Positions 47,220-57,719 are shown, counted from the stretch's first letter. The stretch is 64,000 nucleotides of DNA from Strigamia acuminata (GCA_949358305.1 OX442314.1:49980581-50044580); one strand, 5' to 3'. Translations and numbers: made by a program. Notes: a model not told the origin generated them from the letters alone.

Positions 47220-49178
47220 TTTAAATGCGTTTAGTTTCGGGGTTAATTCGTCGAGTGGTTTGGTCATGAAGATCGGAACCAGCGGCTTGTGATCGGTTTC
47301 TAATCGGATCGGGATGCCTGTAATGAAATCTTGAAAACGGTCGCATGCCCAGGTAAGTGCGTATCCCTCTTTATCGATCTGTGCCCAGTTGGTTTGAGTC
47401 GATGTGAATGTTTTCGCTGCGTATGCAATAGGTCGAAACTCGCCACTATCTTGTTTTTGTTTTAACACGGCTCCAACCCCGTAACTTGATGCGTCGGAGG
47501 AGATTACAGTTTCTCGTTTCGGGTCGAACCAAGCAAGGACGGGTTTTGCTGATAATGCGAGTTTCAGTTTTTCGAACGCTTCGTTTTGTATCGGGCTCCA
47601 CAAGTATTCGTTTTTCTCTCGTAGTAAATCGTTTAGTGGGTGTGCTAACGTAGCTAGATGTGGAATGAACCGCCACAAGTAATTGATCGTACCGAGAAAA
47701 CTACGAAGTTCCGATTTGTTTTGTGGCGCCGGCATTTTAGCTATCGCCTCAATTCGATCGTCGTCGATGTGTACCCCTTCAGAATCGATAATATGGCCCA
47801 AAAACTTGATGCTTGTCACGCCGAAAACGCACTTTTCCTTGTTCATAGTTACGTTTTTCTCAAATAAACGTTTCAAAACGGCCCGTAATCGTTCGTCGTG
47901 CTCCTCGATCGTGTCTCCGTAAATCAAAATATCGTCGACGTTACACTGGACGCCAATTAATCCTTCTAGAATTTCCGTCATTCGTTTCTGAAATACTTCC
48001 GGAGCCGCAACAATACCGAATGGTAAACGAGTGTATTTAAAACGTCCGAATGGTGTGATGAATGTGGTAAGGAGTTGCGATTCTTCGTCCAATTCGCATT
48101 GCCAAAATCCGTGGTTAGCGTCCAATTTCGAAAAATACTTTGCTTTCCCGAGGCGCCCAAATAGATTTTCCGTGTTTGGCATCGGAAAAATTTCACGTTT
48201 GATGTACACGTTGAGTGGAACGTAATCAACGCACATTCGGATGGTCCCGTCGGGTTTCGGAACTGTGACGAGACCGGAACACCAATCGGTTGGCTCGTCC
48301 ACTGGCACGATAACGCCCAAGAGCAGCATTTTGTCCAAGTTTTTCTTGATTTCGTTTAGTTTCGGAATTGGGGCCCGGCGCGGTGTGGTTAGGGCATGCG
48401 GAACTGCTCCGTCTCGTAATCGTATCTTGTATGGGATTTTGACACGCCCAAGACCCTGAAAAAGCTCTGGATACTCGATCTCTGGTCGTACCGAAGTGTA
48501 AGTCGTTTCTGTCGTTTTTACGCTCAACACGCGTTTCACGATCCCCAAATCCTCGCATGTGTCGCCGTCCAATAATGATCGACCGAGATCTTTGACTACG
48601 AATATCTGCGTAAGTTTTTTCTTTCCACGATACGAAATGTCGTCCCAAAAACTGCCCATGGTATCCAAAACGTTTTGATTTGCGCCTTTTAATCGTCTCT
48701 CGGGCTTCCGTAATCTAATTTCTGAAAAATAATTGTTAAATGTTTCAAGCGAAATGCAAGTGACGTCTGCTCCAGTGTCGGCTCGGAATGATAGCCGCAC
48801 GTTTCGTATTTCGGCCGAAATGCTCCACCGTGTTGTCTTCTGTACGGGAAATTCGGTCACGACGTGTCCTAAAAAGTCGTATTCGGACTGCTCATCGTCA
48901 TCTGCGCGTACGAACTCGACTTTTGCCGATTTGGTCGATCGGCACACACGTGTATAATGTCCGGTTTTCTTGCAATTTGCGCATTTTGATAAGGCGGCGG
49001 GGCACGTGGATGAAAAATGTACGTCGTATCCACAGTTTCCGCAAGGTCCGTCGTTATCTTTCGCTTTCGGAGTCGGTCGTGTTGGTTTTCCTCGGTATTT
49101 CTTCTCTGGTTGGTCAGTCCGAACGCGTCCTACTTCTGTTTTAGTGTCGAGCGTTGGTCGTAATTCTACTTGTTGTCG
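47091..49178 (-). pseudogene. pol: element 2 nucleocapsid, protease, RT and partial RNase H
   Basis: In the same frame as gag, after one TGA. It begins with two CCHC knuckles (CGNCGYDVHFSSTC and CANCKKTGHYTRVC, about 48,943-49,047), then a retropepsin motif ADTGADVTC, and RT with YFSKLDANHGFWQ, LPFGIVAAPEVFQ and catalytic NVDDILIYG, which has Asn where Tyr is usual before xDD. RNase H begins normally (SSDASSYGVGAVL, LETDHKPLVPIF) and then breaks after LTPKLNAFK, where the deletion joins it out of frame to integrase. The sequence style is that of the K02A2.6-like/Mag group of invertebrate Ty3/gypsy elements, an assignment from memory. Confidence 0.88.
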
Positions 49179-49700
49179 TCAAACTTGCTCGTTCATTCGA
49201 ACCGTGTCGATAGCTTTTTTTAACGTTAGATCGTCCGCTAACTGTAGCTTTTCACATAATTGACGGTTTCGTAAACCCACAACGATTCGATCGCAGATCA
49301 ATGTTTCACGGAGATTATCGCTGGTCAATTTGTCCAATTCGCAATTGTCGGCTAATTCGTATAGCGCGGTGATAAAATCGTCCACCGATTCGTCTTCATG
49401 TTGGACCCGTTGATTGAACCGCGCTCGTTCGAAGATAAGGTTTTTCTTTGCGACAAACAATTTATCGAAAGCTGCTATGACGGAATCGAACTTTTTTAAT
49501 TGTTTCGGAGTCAAATTCGACTTTTTTAGAATGTGTTCCGCCTTCCTGCCCATGCTGTATAACAAACCGTCGATCTTGTCTTCGTCTGTTTTCTCGCGGA
49601 GTCCAGAAAAGTTCAAAAATCGTACAAATCTTGTTTTCCATTCGGGCCAGTCGGATGGAGTTGAAAAGTCGAATTGTTTGGGAAACGGAGTGGTCGTCAT
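49179..49700 (-). CDS. gag: element 2 Gag, N-terminal part (173 aa)
   Basis: ATG at 49,700 (MTTTPFPKQFDFSTPSDWPE). The helices TRFVRFLNFSGL and FVAKKNLIFERARFNQR, and then DDFITALYELADNCE, fit retrotransposon Gag capsid regions of this group. The frame stops at a TGA (49,179-49,181), with CGA following. The same frame then stays open through the knuckles and pol, so Gag-Pol would be one ORF without this stop. A CGA-to-TGA transition is the simplest explanation; a programmed readthrough site is the alternative. Confidence 0.85.
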   Translation of the reverse strand: MTTTPFPKQFDFSTPSDWPEWKTRFVRFLNFSGLREKTDEDKIDGLLYSMGRKAEHILKKSNLTPKQLKKFDSVIAAFDKLFVAKKNLIFERARFNQRVQHEDESVDDFITALYELADNCELDKLTSDNLRETLICDRIVVGLRNRQLCEKLQLADDLTLKKAIDTVRMNEQV

Positions 49701-49743
49701 CGTAGCGAAATTTTACGAATGATTTGAGTTTAATTTTAAGTCG

Positions 49744-49761
49744 GTTTAACCGCTGCCACCA
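49744..49761 (-). promoter_or_regulatory. element 2 primer-binding site
   Basis: On the coding strand TGGTGGCAGCGGTTAAAC directly follows the 5' LTR. The cognate tRNA is not assigned. Confidence 0.65.
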
Positions 49762-49906
49762 TGTGTTATCAGGAATGAATGAATGAATGACTGATCAGCG
49801 TGGTTAACAACTAACAAGTGATTTATTACAAGTCAAAGTACAGTTTATATATGTCGGGAATACGTCATACGAACGTATGACGTAAATACAATTAGCCAAT
49901 TACACA
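49762..49906 (-). repeat. element 2, 5' LTR
   Basis: 145 bp; the same TATA and 24-bp palindrome (49,861-49,884) as the other copy. It differs from it at two positions (caagtcaaa for caaatcaaa, and tacaatta for tacgatta). Confidence 0.9.
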
Positions 49907-51003
49907 AAACCCATTAACCTAAGAGGCAAATGAGGTAAAGAGGTGCCAAGGAGTAGTTGGCCGACTATATTCAGAATATTTGGCTCAATTCTGAAGGAAT
50001 GCAGTCTTGCAATGAGCTTACAACTGAAAATATAAATGCCACATTCATGTGGGAATGCGGTCTTACAATACAAATTCAATGTAAATGCCACGATCATATG
50101 GGACTGCCGACTTACAGTACATGGTCATGAATGCGAATGCAATAGTACAAAAAATATCAAATAATATAATTCAGAAATGTGAAAAATAAAAAACAACACA
50201 CAAATGAGGAATGACCAGAGCTCTCTTTTGGTTCCACTGAGGCCAGTTCAACTCATCAGTTTCTCCAGGGGTGACCACGAGGAGGTACAGATTTGGATTT
50301 TACACCCCCAATAAAACCACAACGAAAAAAATGTCACTCTTTCAATCAAAAAATGGAAGAAAAAATTAAATGAGAAATTAAAGAAACAACTGAACGAAAA
50401 ATTGATGAAGTTTAATTAGTGATGTTATTATTACTAAATGTAAAATGAGTAATTCTTAAATTTTACCTGACAATTACACAAAATTAGTGAGAAGAAAGGA
50501 AGCAAGAACACAAGAAAATGCGTTAAATATATGTTAGCCCAAATTAAAAATACTTACATATTGCATTAAATCGAGCTAAACAAGTCTCGAATAAAATATA
50601 AACCTGTAATGTAACCAAATCAAATGTAAATCGGATTAAAATCGAATTTTCTCAAGTGCGGATCAACGTGCGATATCGCTGGTTAATGGCGTGTATGTGA
50701 CTACGGGGTTCACAAAGCGAAATACACAACGAACCGTTTGAGATAGAAAGAATCCTCCGCAGTCATTACGAAAGTTTTCCACCAATCACGATATATTACT
50801 ATCTCATGATGACGTAAGAAAAGCAGCGGCAATTTTGAAGCTTTAGTACATTTTAGTTACTTTAATTTTATTTAAATAAATTATGTGAAGTTATCTTCTG
50901 AAAAATTTAAATCTAAATAAATTATTGTGATTAATTAAATGTCTGTTTCATCAATCACAAAAATTGTCAACTCTCAATATAATATTGTTTTATTTAACTT
51001 TTA
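49907..51003. other. non-coding DNA with partial repeat A
   Basis: About 49,960-50,330 is a partial copy of repeat A (aaatgccacattcatgtggg, then agagctctcttttggttcc and ccaggggtgaccacgagga). TTTATT at 50,989-50,994, an AATAAA on the minus strand, lies 10 nt past the stop of the next gene and may be its poly(A) signal. Confidence 0.6.
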
Positions 51004-52437
51004 TCATTCCGATAAACAAAAATTCAAAAACCGGTTAATCATTTGCTTTTTTACACCTCTGTCATTTCCTTCAAAACATACCTTGTAGGCTATCAAACAA
51101 TCTCTCTTAAAAACCGCTATCTCCTCCCTCGAAGTGATAAACTTCTTTGCCACAAACACCAACAAATCCAAATTCAAACCGTACTTAGCGAAATCATGCT
51201 CCAAAACACACTTGGATAAAACTCCCCGTACATCCTCCACTCTCAAATCCGCAAACAGCAATTCAATATTGAACAAATCTTGACGACTGCACGACATCGC
51301 TTCAAACAGTTCCGCAAACGAGAAATACACAACGCGCTCGCAAACACGACTTTTAACCGCAGACGGCACAATCGTCAACAAATCCGTCAAACAGTCTTTA
51401 ACCTTACAAACATGCAAGCAGTCCACCCAACCAGCCAGTCTAATCATCGAAATGAGCAGACAATAAAGATCATCATCCGAAACCAAATGCAAAATTCGGC
51501 TCAAAGTCGGCGCGAAAAAATCCACGAACAACAAATCGCACAAGAGCGCCAAACAAACCTGCGATCTCCCCGAAAACAAAACAGCGTCCACTTGTTCTTC
51601 GTTCATTTGGGAAAGTAGAAAACACATGATGGATGTGCCAAAACCATAATCGCTGCGGTAAGGAATTTCGTCGTCGTCCATGCTGTCCGCCTGATCTTCA
51701 ATTATATCTCCAACAAACCGGTTAAATCTTTCTCCAGACTTTGCGAGTTCTACGACTAATTCGCTCTTTTCGTCGTTCGCCATTAGTGACCAAAAGTATT
51801 CGACTCCGCTCTGGTTTCTCCAATTCATGCACTGGAAAAACAAGTCGCGCTTCTTCTCATTTGTCATTTCACCACAACTAAATACAAATGGATGATCTTT
51901 CCAAACATTTATCATTAAACTCTTCAATCCATTGTCGTCGTCTTCGAATTCTGCGCTGTAATTTTCCAACAAGCCGGTGAAATTGTTCCAAAGATACTCC
52001 ACCTCTTCGTGGATGCAATACAAGCAAGCAATGTCGAATCGTTCTATGGGTGTTAAACTCTGCAATCGGCAAAGACGTCTTGCTGAATCGGTCGTGTTTA
52101 ATCGCTCATGGACTGTCCATTGGGCGCACTCGGTTACGTGTTTGAATAATTCAAACCGGAATTCATCAAACACGTGGTCGAGCAAAGTTGCTATCCAATC
52201 ATTTAATTGGCGTCCAATGTAACGGACAAGTTGGTGTAAAGCGGGTTTCATGTTGCGAGGAATATTCAAAGTGTCCACTTGGTTGCAAATTAGAATCGTC
52301 ACTTTTGGCCAGAATTCCAAAGGCGTGGAGCAGACCGAACGCTCGTTCGGTGTGTTGCAAACGTTAGCCCATAGAAGTGCTGCCGTTTTGGCGAGGGTTG
52401 CGTCCACAAAACTCGGCACTTCCAATATAAATTTCAT
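51004..52437 (-). CDS. unrecognised single-exon protein (477 aa)
   Basis: A long intact frame from a clear ATG (MKFILEVPSFVDATLAKTAA) to TGA, with an AATAAA 10 nt downstream. The protein appears all-helical, with Leu/Phe/Cys-rich amphipathic stretches separated by acidic loops (DQADSMDDDEIPY). No transmembrane run, signal peptide, zinc-finger pattern or catalytic motif is recognised. Several blocks (ERFDIACLYCIHEEVEYLW, RDLFFQCMNWRNQSGVEYFW, and DLLFVDFFAPTLSRILHLV) look like diverged helical repeats. Coding DNA is richer in G/C than its surroundings. It may belong to an expanded arthropod family of helical-repeat proteins, but I cannot name one. It carries no transposon hallmark, although its neighbours do. 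Confidence 0.7.
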   Translation of the reverse strand: MKFILEVPSFVDATLAKTAALLWANVCNTPNERSVCSTPLEFWPKVTILICNQVDTLNIPRNMKPALHQLVRYIGRQLNDWIATLLDHVFDEFRFELFKHVTECAQWTVHERLNTTDSARRLCRLQSLTPIERFDIACLYCIHEEVEYLWNNFTGLLENYSAEFEDDDNGLKSLMINVWKDHPFVFSCGEMTNEKKRDLFFQCMNWRNQSGVEYFWSLMANDEKSELVVELAKSGERFNRFVGDIIEDQADSMDDDEIPYRSDYGFGTSIMCFLLSQMNEEQVDAVLFSGRSQVCLALLCDLLFVDFFAPTLSRILHLVSDDDLYCLLISMIRLAGWVDCLHVCKVKDCLTDLLTIVPSAVKSRVCERVVYFSFAELFEAMSCSRQDLFNIELLFADLRVEDVRGVLSKCVLEHDFAKYGLNLDLLVFVAKKFITSREEIAVFKRDCLIAYKVCFEGNDRGVKKQMINRFLNFCLSE

Positions 52438-52570
52438 GGTGGAATATTCCTGTCTCTGAAAGATCGGCCTTAAATGTGTGTGGATACAACGTGACGTTGT
52501 TGCGACGTGATATTTTAACCCTGGACTCCTAAAAGTGAATTCCTGCGTTCATTTTTGCATAAAAACAGTA

Positions 52571-53913
52571 GGCGCATTCAATAACTTCTCGTCTAAATTT
52601 TCGTCTCGCACGAATTTTTAGACGAAAAACCTCGTTAAACGATTGTTCAACTGCCAAACTTGATCTGGGATTCCAGATCAAATTCTAGGTTATATCCCGC
52701 TGCAAGTCGCTTACGGGTATTTATTTCAAGTCGCTTACGGTATTTATTTTGAGATTTTTCATCCCTCGCATTTTGCTATTGTTTCAATCCCTAATTATTA
52801 CTATGGTGATACTGTGGCAAAGTCGTTTTAGCGGATCGAGGGAATTCAATGTGTACATGTGCAATAAAATGTGAAAACTTCATCTTTATAATTAAAATGG
52901 TTTATTAAGTAAACGGAATAAATGAATAATAATTAAAAGAGAAAAATGGTATTTAATTCGCCTATTTATAAGGCTGGCTCACGCCAATTAATTACTAACA
53001 ATCTGCACAAGTGATAATTGCAAATACAGGGCAATTATCACGCTAAGCTAAATTTAATACGCATAGCTAACAGTTCAATCATTCTAACAACAATAAAAAG
53101 ACAAGAAAGTAAAATGGTGGCAAATGGAATGGACTACTCACAATTTTCTTGGTCTAGTTGCACAAAACACAAACACACACAAATCTTTTCAAAAGTTCAG
53201 TGTTCCTACTGGACTGGAACATTGCTGGCTTTTCAGTTGTGGTTTCTTGGCTGGTTTTTAGAAGGTCCTGGTTTTTAGGCATATATCTGCTGAGTCCAAC
53301 CCATGCTTAGTGGTCCTGGTGTGGCACACTCTTGGCTGTTAGGCTTCACCAAAACTGGAGACAAAACTGGAGCTGTGGTCTAGTTGAAGTTCTGAAGGCA
53401 ACTGTGCTTTCACTGTCCTTTTCACAGGTGTGGGAAATGTGAGTTCCCACCCGCTGCTAATCTGGGCAGTGTCACCAACAGTGCTAATTCATATGTACAA
53501 CTGAGAGTAAGTGATGTACTTGACTCCTCCCTCACTGTAATCTTCTAATTGCCTAGTTTCCCAGAATCAATGACTCATAACAGGTGTTTGAGTGCCCAAG
53601 ATGGAATCACACTATTAAGTTGCACTTTTGATGTGCATTGCAGTGCTGCACTGGGGCTGCCATATTTTGCTTGTGACAATACTATGGTGATGATTATCGT
53701 CATTCACTACAAAAAAATTTAGAACAACTAATATCTCCGATCGTCGCGATCGATCTAACGGAGAATCAAGATGGCTGCCAACAATACCCGATTTGCACGA
53801 GTTTTCTCGTGGCACGAGTTTAAATCCGTTTGCACGAGCTTTTAAACGAGAATCTCGTTTAAAAGTTCGTGGAAACGGGTTTAAACGATCGTTTTAGAGT
53901 TTTTGAATGCGCC
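52571..53913. mobile_element. TA-flanked TIR element, non-autonomous, 1,343 bp
   Basis: Perfect 11-bp inverted ends GGCGCATTCAA (52,571-52,581) and TTGAATGCGCC (53,903-53,913), flanked by TA on both sides (52,569-52,570 and 53,914-53,915). Near both ends, regions are rich in CTCGT/ACGAG and GTTTAAAC words that can pair within each end (cgagcttttaaacgagaatc). The interior has no transposase and includes another repeat (52,900-53,110) seen inverted at 2.75-2.96 kb, so it is composite. The superfamily is not assigned. Confidence 0.6.
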
Positions 53914-54068
53914 TAGTGTCTTACTCTAAAAAATATCAATTGTATGCAGCTAAAAGTTAGTTTTTATCACTTATGATTTATTTTCTCCACTTAGAGTGTA
54001 TATATATATATTAAAGTATTTCGAACGTATAAAGGACTTTATCCGCACGATTCTCAATCAGTCTCAAC
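53914..54068 (+). promoter_or_regulatory. AT-repeat and TATA-like upstream region
   Basis: A TA run near 53,998-54,012 and gtataaag at 54,028-54,035 precede the ATG at 54,069 of the broken LRR gene by 35-70 bp. Possible remnant promoter. Confidence 0.35.
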
Positions 54069-54994
54069 ATGCCGTACAAGAAATCGCCACCAACTCTTGA
54101 AGAACTGTGTTTAAACATCGTGGTCACACAGTTGAAGTCTTCCAAAAATCTCAACTCCGCAATCAACCTTTAGTATTTACCAAAAACATCTGCTTTCAGG
54201 CGGAAAACTCCACCTTTTTATGCACTAGAGTGAGGGGCCGTTGAATTGATTACGGAAACACTTACTGGCACGTAAAATTTCTCTCTAAAACTTTATCCAT
54301 ATAACAGCAATCGTGACAAATTTCCATTTCTTTTCCGTGAACGCATGGAGCTATTGTTCGGTTCATAAATTTGTACTAGAAAAACAACAGGACTTTAGAC
54401 AAGATTGCACAAATCTAAAGAAGATTTACAGTAATTGGAGCCAATCACATGGTTGATGAAAATACTGACATGTTGGTGAGACAACTGGCAGTCATGATTT
54501 ATGATTTATGATTTATGATTTATGATTTATTGCAATGGTGGGAAGAAAAGCATGTACAACTCAAGGAATGTGGGTTACGAACGCCACCTCAATTTTCTCC
54601 TGAGTTGTTGATTTCGGATAGGTTTTATGTAAGTGAGAGGGTGAGAACCGCAAATGCTCTCGGGTTGTGGCATTCACACCTTAATAATTTAGTGGGTGCA
54701 GAACGTGTCGGACTGTTTGAAATGTTGCTTGCACTACAGCGTGCACAAGCAAGCACTGAAGCTAGTTGCGCCAAAATTGGATGTTTTGGAGATTTCGAGT
54801 TCGACGCTTACGGACGGTTTGGTTTCGCAACTTGTGTGATCGAACGGGCTCTGCAAGCTGGAAGAGTTGTCTCTTAGAAAATGTCCGTTGATTACACGCA
54901 GTTCGATCTTCAAGTTGTTAGAAGTAGAAAACCCGTTGAGAGTGTTGAAGGTCTTACGGTGTAATATCGACGTCAATTCCGGAAGCATTTTGTA
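54069..54994 (+). pseudogene. broken leucine-rich-repeat protein gene
   Basis: It starts MPYKKSPPTLEELCLNIVV and stops early (about 54,170). After a gap that includes repeat-like sequence (ggcggaaaactccacc, also at 57.4 kb), a frame at 54,515-54,877 gives an uninterrupted but non-LRR-looking peptide. In another frame, LRR-type strands appear: LVAPKLDVLEISSSTLTDGL near 54,765-54,825 and, after a further frame change, LCKLEELSLRKCPLITRSS and NPLRVLKVLRCNI up to a TAA at 54,992-54,994. The L-x-x-L-x-L spacing is typical of LRR proteins, and the LEELC start resembles F-box/LRR-like arthropod proteins. At least two frameshifts and an early stop make it a pseudogene. Confidence 0.5.
54493..54530. 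repeat. 9-bp tandem repeat (atttatgat)
   Basis: About four copies of atttatgat in a row. Lies inside the broken LRR gene. Confidence 0.85.
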
Positions 54995-55486
54995 ACATGA
55001 AAATTACACTGCTTAGACTTGGGACAGAAGGATGTTTGGAGTTCGTGACATCTATGTGAAAACTGGCGTTTTACTCCAGGTTCACATTCCCTTTAATGTC
55101 ATTCATTTATTTGCTAATTTTGTATTTGATTTCATAACAATTTATTTTGGGTGCACATTTCCTTTAATGTGCCATTTTTATTGTTATTTTGTATTTTCCT
55201 TTAATGTGTAAAATTATCATTATTTTTATGAAACTTGATTTAATAATGTTTTCATTTGACATTTGCTTTTATTAATTCTTATCATAATACCTTAGTGTCT
55301 TTATTTGCTAATTTTTATATTTCTTGATTTGATATTTCACATTTGCATTTATTATGTTTTTTATTTGTTTATTTACAATCTTAGTGTCTAATATTCATAA
55401 TGCTTTCATGCATTATAAATATTTACTTTTGTCAGTTAGCTCCGTTGCATACTCTAACAAACTAGTAGTATAACGATAACATTATT
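54995..55486. other. AT-rich non-coding DNA
   Basis: A loosely repeated (c)acatttcctttaatgt motif occurs three times (about 55,085, 55,150 and 55,195). Nothing else recognised. Confidence 0.45.
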
Positions 55487-55659
55487 ATGGAAGGCGTAGT
55501 TCAAATCTCAAGCAACATATATTGCAGTGCCTGTAAAGAAGCAAGAACGCCGAACAAACTTATTATGGCGGCAGGGAACAATATAGTTTTCGCCCCATCA
55601 GACTTTTTCGCAATGGATTGTCCGACGGACAACTGCAAAAGTTTTACATCGTTTAAAGT
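55487..55659 (+). other. candidate first exon, four-cysteine peptide
   Basis: ATG at 55,487 opens a frame with YCSACKEARTP and DCPTDNC, a CxxC...CxxxxC arrangement that could bind zinc. A donor-like tttaaa|gtaaat follows at about 55,660, after which the frame adds only a few residues. No second exon was found. Family unknown. Confidence 0.25.
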
Positions 55660-55744
55660 AAATTTAAATACTAATAGTTATCTATTATATTAATTTATTA
55701 TTTTTTTAAAGTCCTTATTATACAGTAGAATAACATCAACATAT

Positions 55745-56000
55745 GTTGTTTGAAGTGTTATAATATAGGGAGGTGAGGTGGATCCTGTCAAATACATGCT
55801 CTCGGCGTTCACTCGTTACGCAGATTACATTCACTATCAGTAATCTCCGGCTTAACAGGAGACTTTAGTTTAAACGTCCCATTCCACGGCGTTTTATTAT
55901 TGTATTTTTATTTTTATATTTTTATCTATATTCTTGGTGTATATTTTTATATGTCTACAGTGGGTACATACTTTTATTTTTATTTTTAGTATATGTTTTT
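55745..56000. repeat. dispersed repeat family B, copy 3
   Basis: The best-preserved match to 13,545-13,830. It leads through a gactcatcag-rich segment directly into the integrase fragment, which suggests family B is part of that decayed element. Confidence 0.7.
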
Positions 56001-56174
56001 TTTGTATTTATATTTTTTATTGAGTTTGATCGTCACCAGTTTTGCCTATTCCGTGGGCGTAATCATCAGAAGTTGTGTTTCCCCATCATGATGGGTATGA
56101 CAGTGCTGCTTCGGACTCATCAGATCAGTTGATAATGAGTCAAGATAAGGATGAACATGAGGCAGAGCGATTAT

Positions 56175-56570
56175 AAAGATAGATGTAACAAGGGATCATC
56201 AGCCTGTTAGATTGTTACCAACAATCAAAGAAATCATTCAACGACAGCAAGATGATGCTTGGGGCGTCGTATTAATTAAATATTTAAACCAAAATCGTTT
56301 AACTGACGATGAAGAACAGGCAACACGCATTAAATATCACGCAGTGAATTTTGCACTTTACAAAAGAATGTTATGCAGTTTTCCACCTGTGAAAGAAGAC
56401 ATATTTATCTGCCTTTGTTTTTGCGTGAACCATATTTCCAAGCTTTGCATTATACCCCAAGCTGTGCACACTTGGGAGTCGAGAAGACATTGCATCGACT
56501 TCGAGTTCATGTCTATTGGCCCAAAATGTGTACTTAGCTCAAACCATGGAAATCGCGACAATCTGTAAAA
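56175..56570 (+). pseudogene. Ty3/gypsy integrase zinc-binding domain, frameshifted
   Basis: The first frame (from about 56,200) reads LPTIKEIIQRQQDDAWGVVL and on to YKRMLCSFPPV, the linker normally found before integrase. In the next frame (about 56,405-56,525) it continues LFLREPYFQALHY, then HLGVEKTLHRLRVHVYWPKM, the H-x3-H part of the HHCC domain. The second Cys pair and the catalytic core are gone. One frameshift near 56,405 and truncation make it non-functional. Confidence 0.65.
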
Positions 56571-57719
56571 CTCAAACAAGAAGACGATTAAAATGATGGC
56601 AATGAAAGACAAGGAACCTAAAAAGTCCAAACTAAATTTAAGCAGACATTCCGCCGGGCGTAGGAAACGTTACGGCACAGTGAAAAGTGCGTGTCATAAC
56701 TTAGTCTGAGAATATCTTGTTACATGATGTTCTGTACGTTCCTATACTCCTACATTGTCATTTTGTAACTGTCACACTACCATACCCACTGTCGCGTCCT
56801 ACCTGGTGATAGGTTTAATGAGCTAACGTGTGTTACTTTACCTGTAATCTATTATGTAAATACCCAAATGAATACTAAATGTATGTAAATGAACAAGTAA
56901 TTTATTCAGTTGGCAGAAGCCTTAAAAATACACTCAGTATAATATTCTAGAGTCGACTTGGTCGGAGTCGAACAAAGGATTTCCCAAGATGGCGTCGTCG
57001 GTTCCGAGTGGTCGGCGGAACAAAGGCAGCGTCTCGAGTTGTCGTAAATTCGTCACGGATTCGTCGTTCACGGACGCGGTGGAATGCTCTTTCGAGTCTT
57101 CTATCCGTGCCTGTTGTCTAGGGGTTGGTTTGGGCGTCTCAAGGCTCTGACCAGAAACGTGGAGTTTCTTACAGGGCGCTCGGACACTTCGGTAGCGGAA
57201 TAACCGTGGGTCGGTTATTCTGGTTAAATTCACAAAGGCTATTTTCCTGCTTTTGCGGGAATAGCACTCAGGCGAATTTGTGAGAGTTACAGTTGCACTG
57301 GAATCAGCGGTCTTCGATCAATCCTAACTTGTATTTGAAGTTGGCCTGACGGTGAGGTAGTTGCTGTGTTCTTGGTGTCGTTTTTGTGTAAGTTCTGACT
57401 TTAGGCGGAAAACTCCACCTTTTATAGGCTAGAGTGAGGGGTCGGGCTCGGCCAATGGGGGCCGGCCACGAACCACCTCACCCCCTCGGGGCACGCGCTT
57501 CCCAGGGGGGGAAGGCGGAGCCAGCGCAAGGGAACTGACCTTTCCTAGTGACTCACACGGATGGTATCCGCTGGAGGGATGACCACCCGCTGGGTCACCA
57601 CACCACTTATGAACCTTCAGCAGCTCATTGTCCTCCAGTCAGAACAGAACAACACACCAGGTGATATTTCAAATGGCTATTAGATAAACCAAACTGACCA
57701 ACAACAAAACAATTGGCAC
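56571..57719. repeat. split repeat family C with a GC-richer insertion
   Basis: 56,690-56,780 and 57,600-57,719 together match the continuous block 58,700-58,910 (gtgtcataactta, gttctgtacgttcctata, ccatacccact, acaccaggtgatatttcaaa). The roughly 820-bp piece between them (56,781-57,600) is absent from the other copy, is GC-richer, and shares ggcggaaaactccacctttt with 54.2 kb. It is therefore an insertion. It has no coding support beyond chance frames. Confidence 0.55.

Larger units (their letters stand above)
46266..49906 (-). mobile_element. element 2: internally deleted Ty3/gypsy-type retrotransposon, 3,641 bp
   Basis: Two 145-bp LTRs (46,266-46,410 and 49,762-49,906) differ at only two positions. 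They end TGTGTAATTGG / CCTGATAACACA on the coding strand and are flanked by the 5-bp duplication AAACC (46,261-46,265 and 49,907-49,911). The primer site lies next to the right LTR and the polypurine tract next to the left one. Gag, two zinc knuckles, protease, RT and part of RNase H are followed after a deletion by the second half of integrase. It is a young but defective copy. Confidence 0.93.

Noticed and set aside
51280-51618. 112-codon plus-strand frame opposite the 477-aa gene
   Set aside because: Shadow frame; the minus-strand frame is far longer with a proper start, stop and poly(A) signal.
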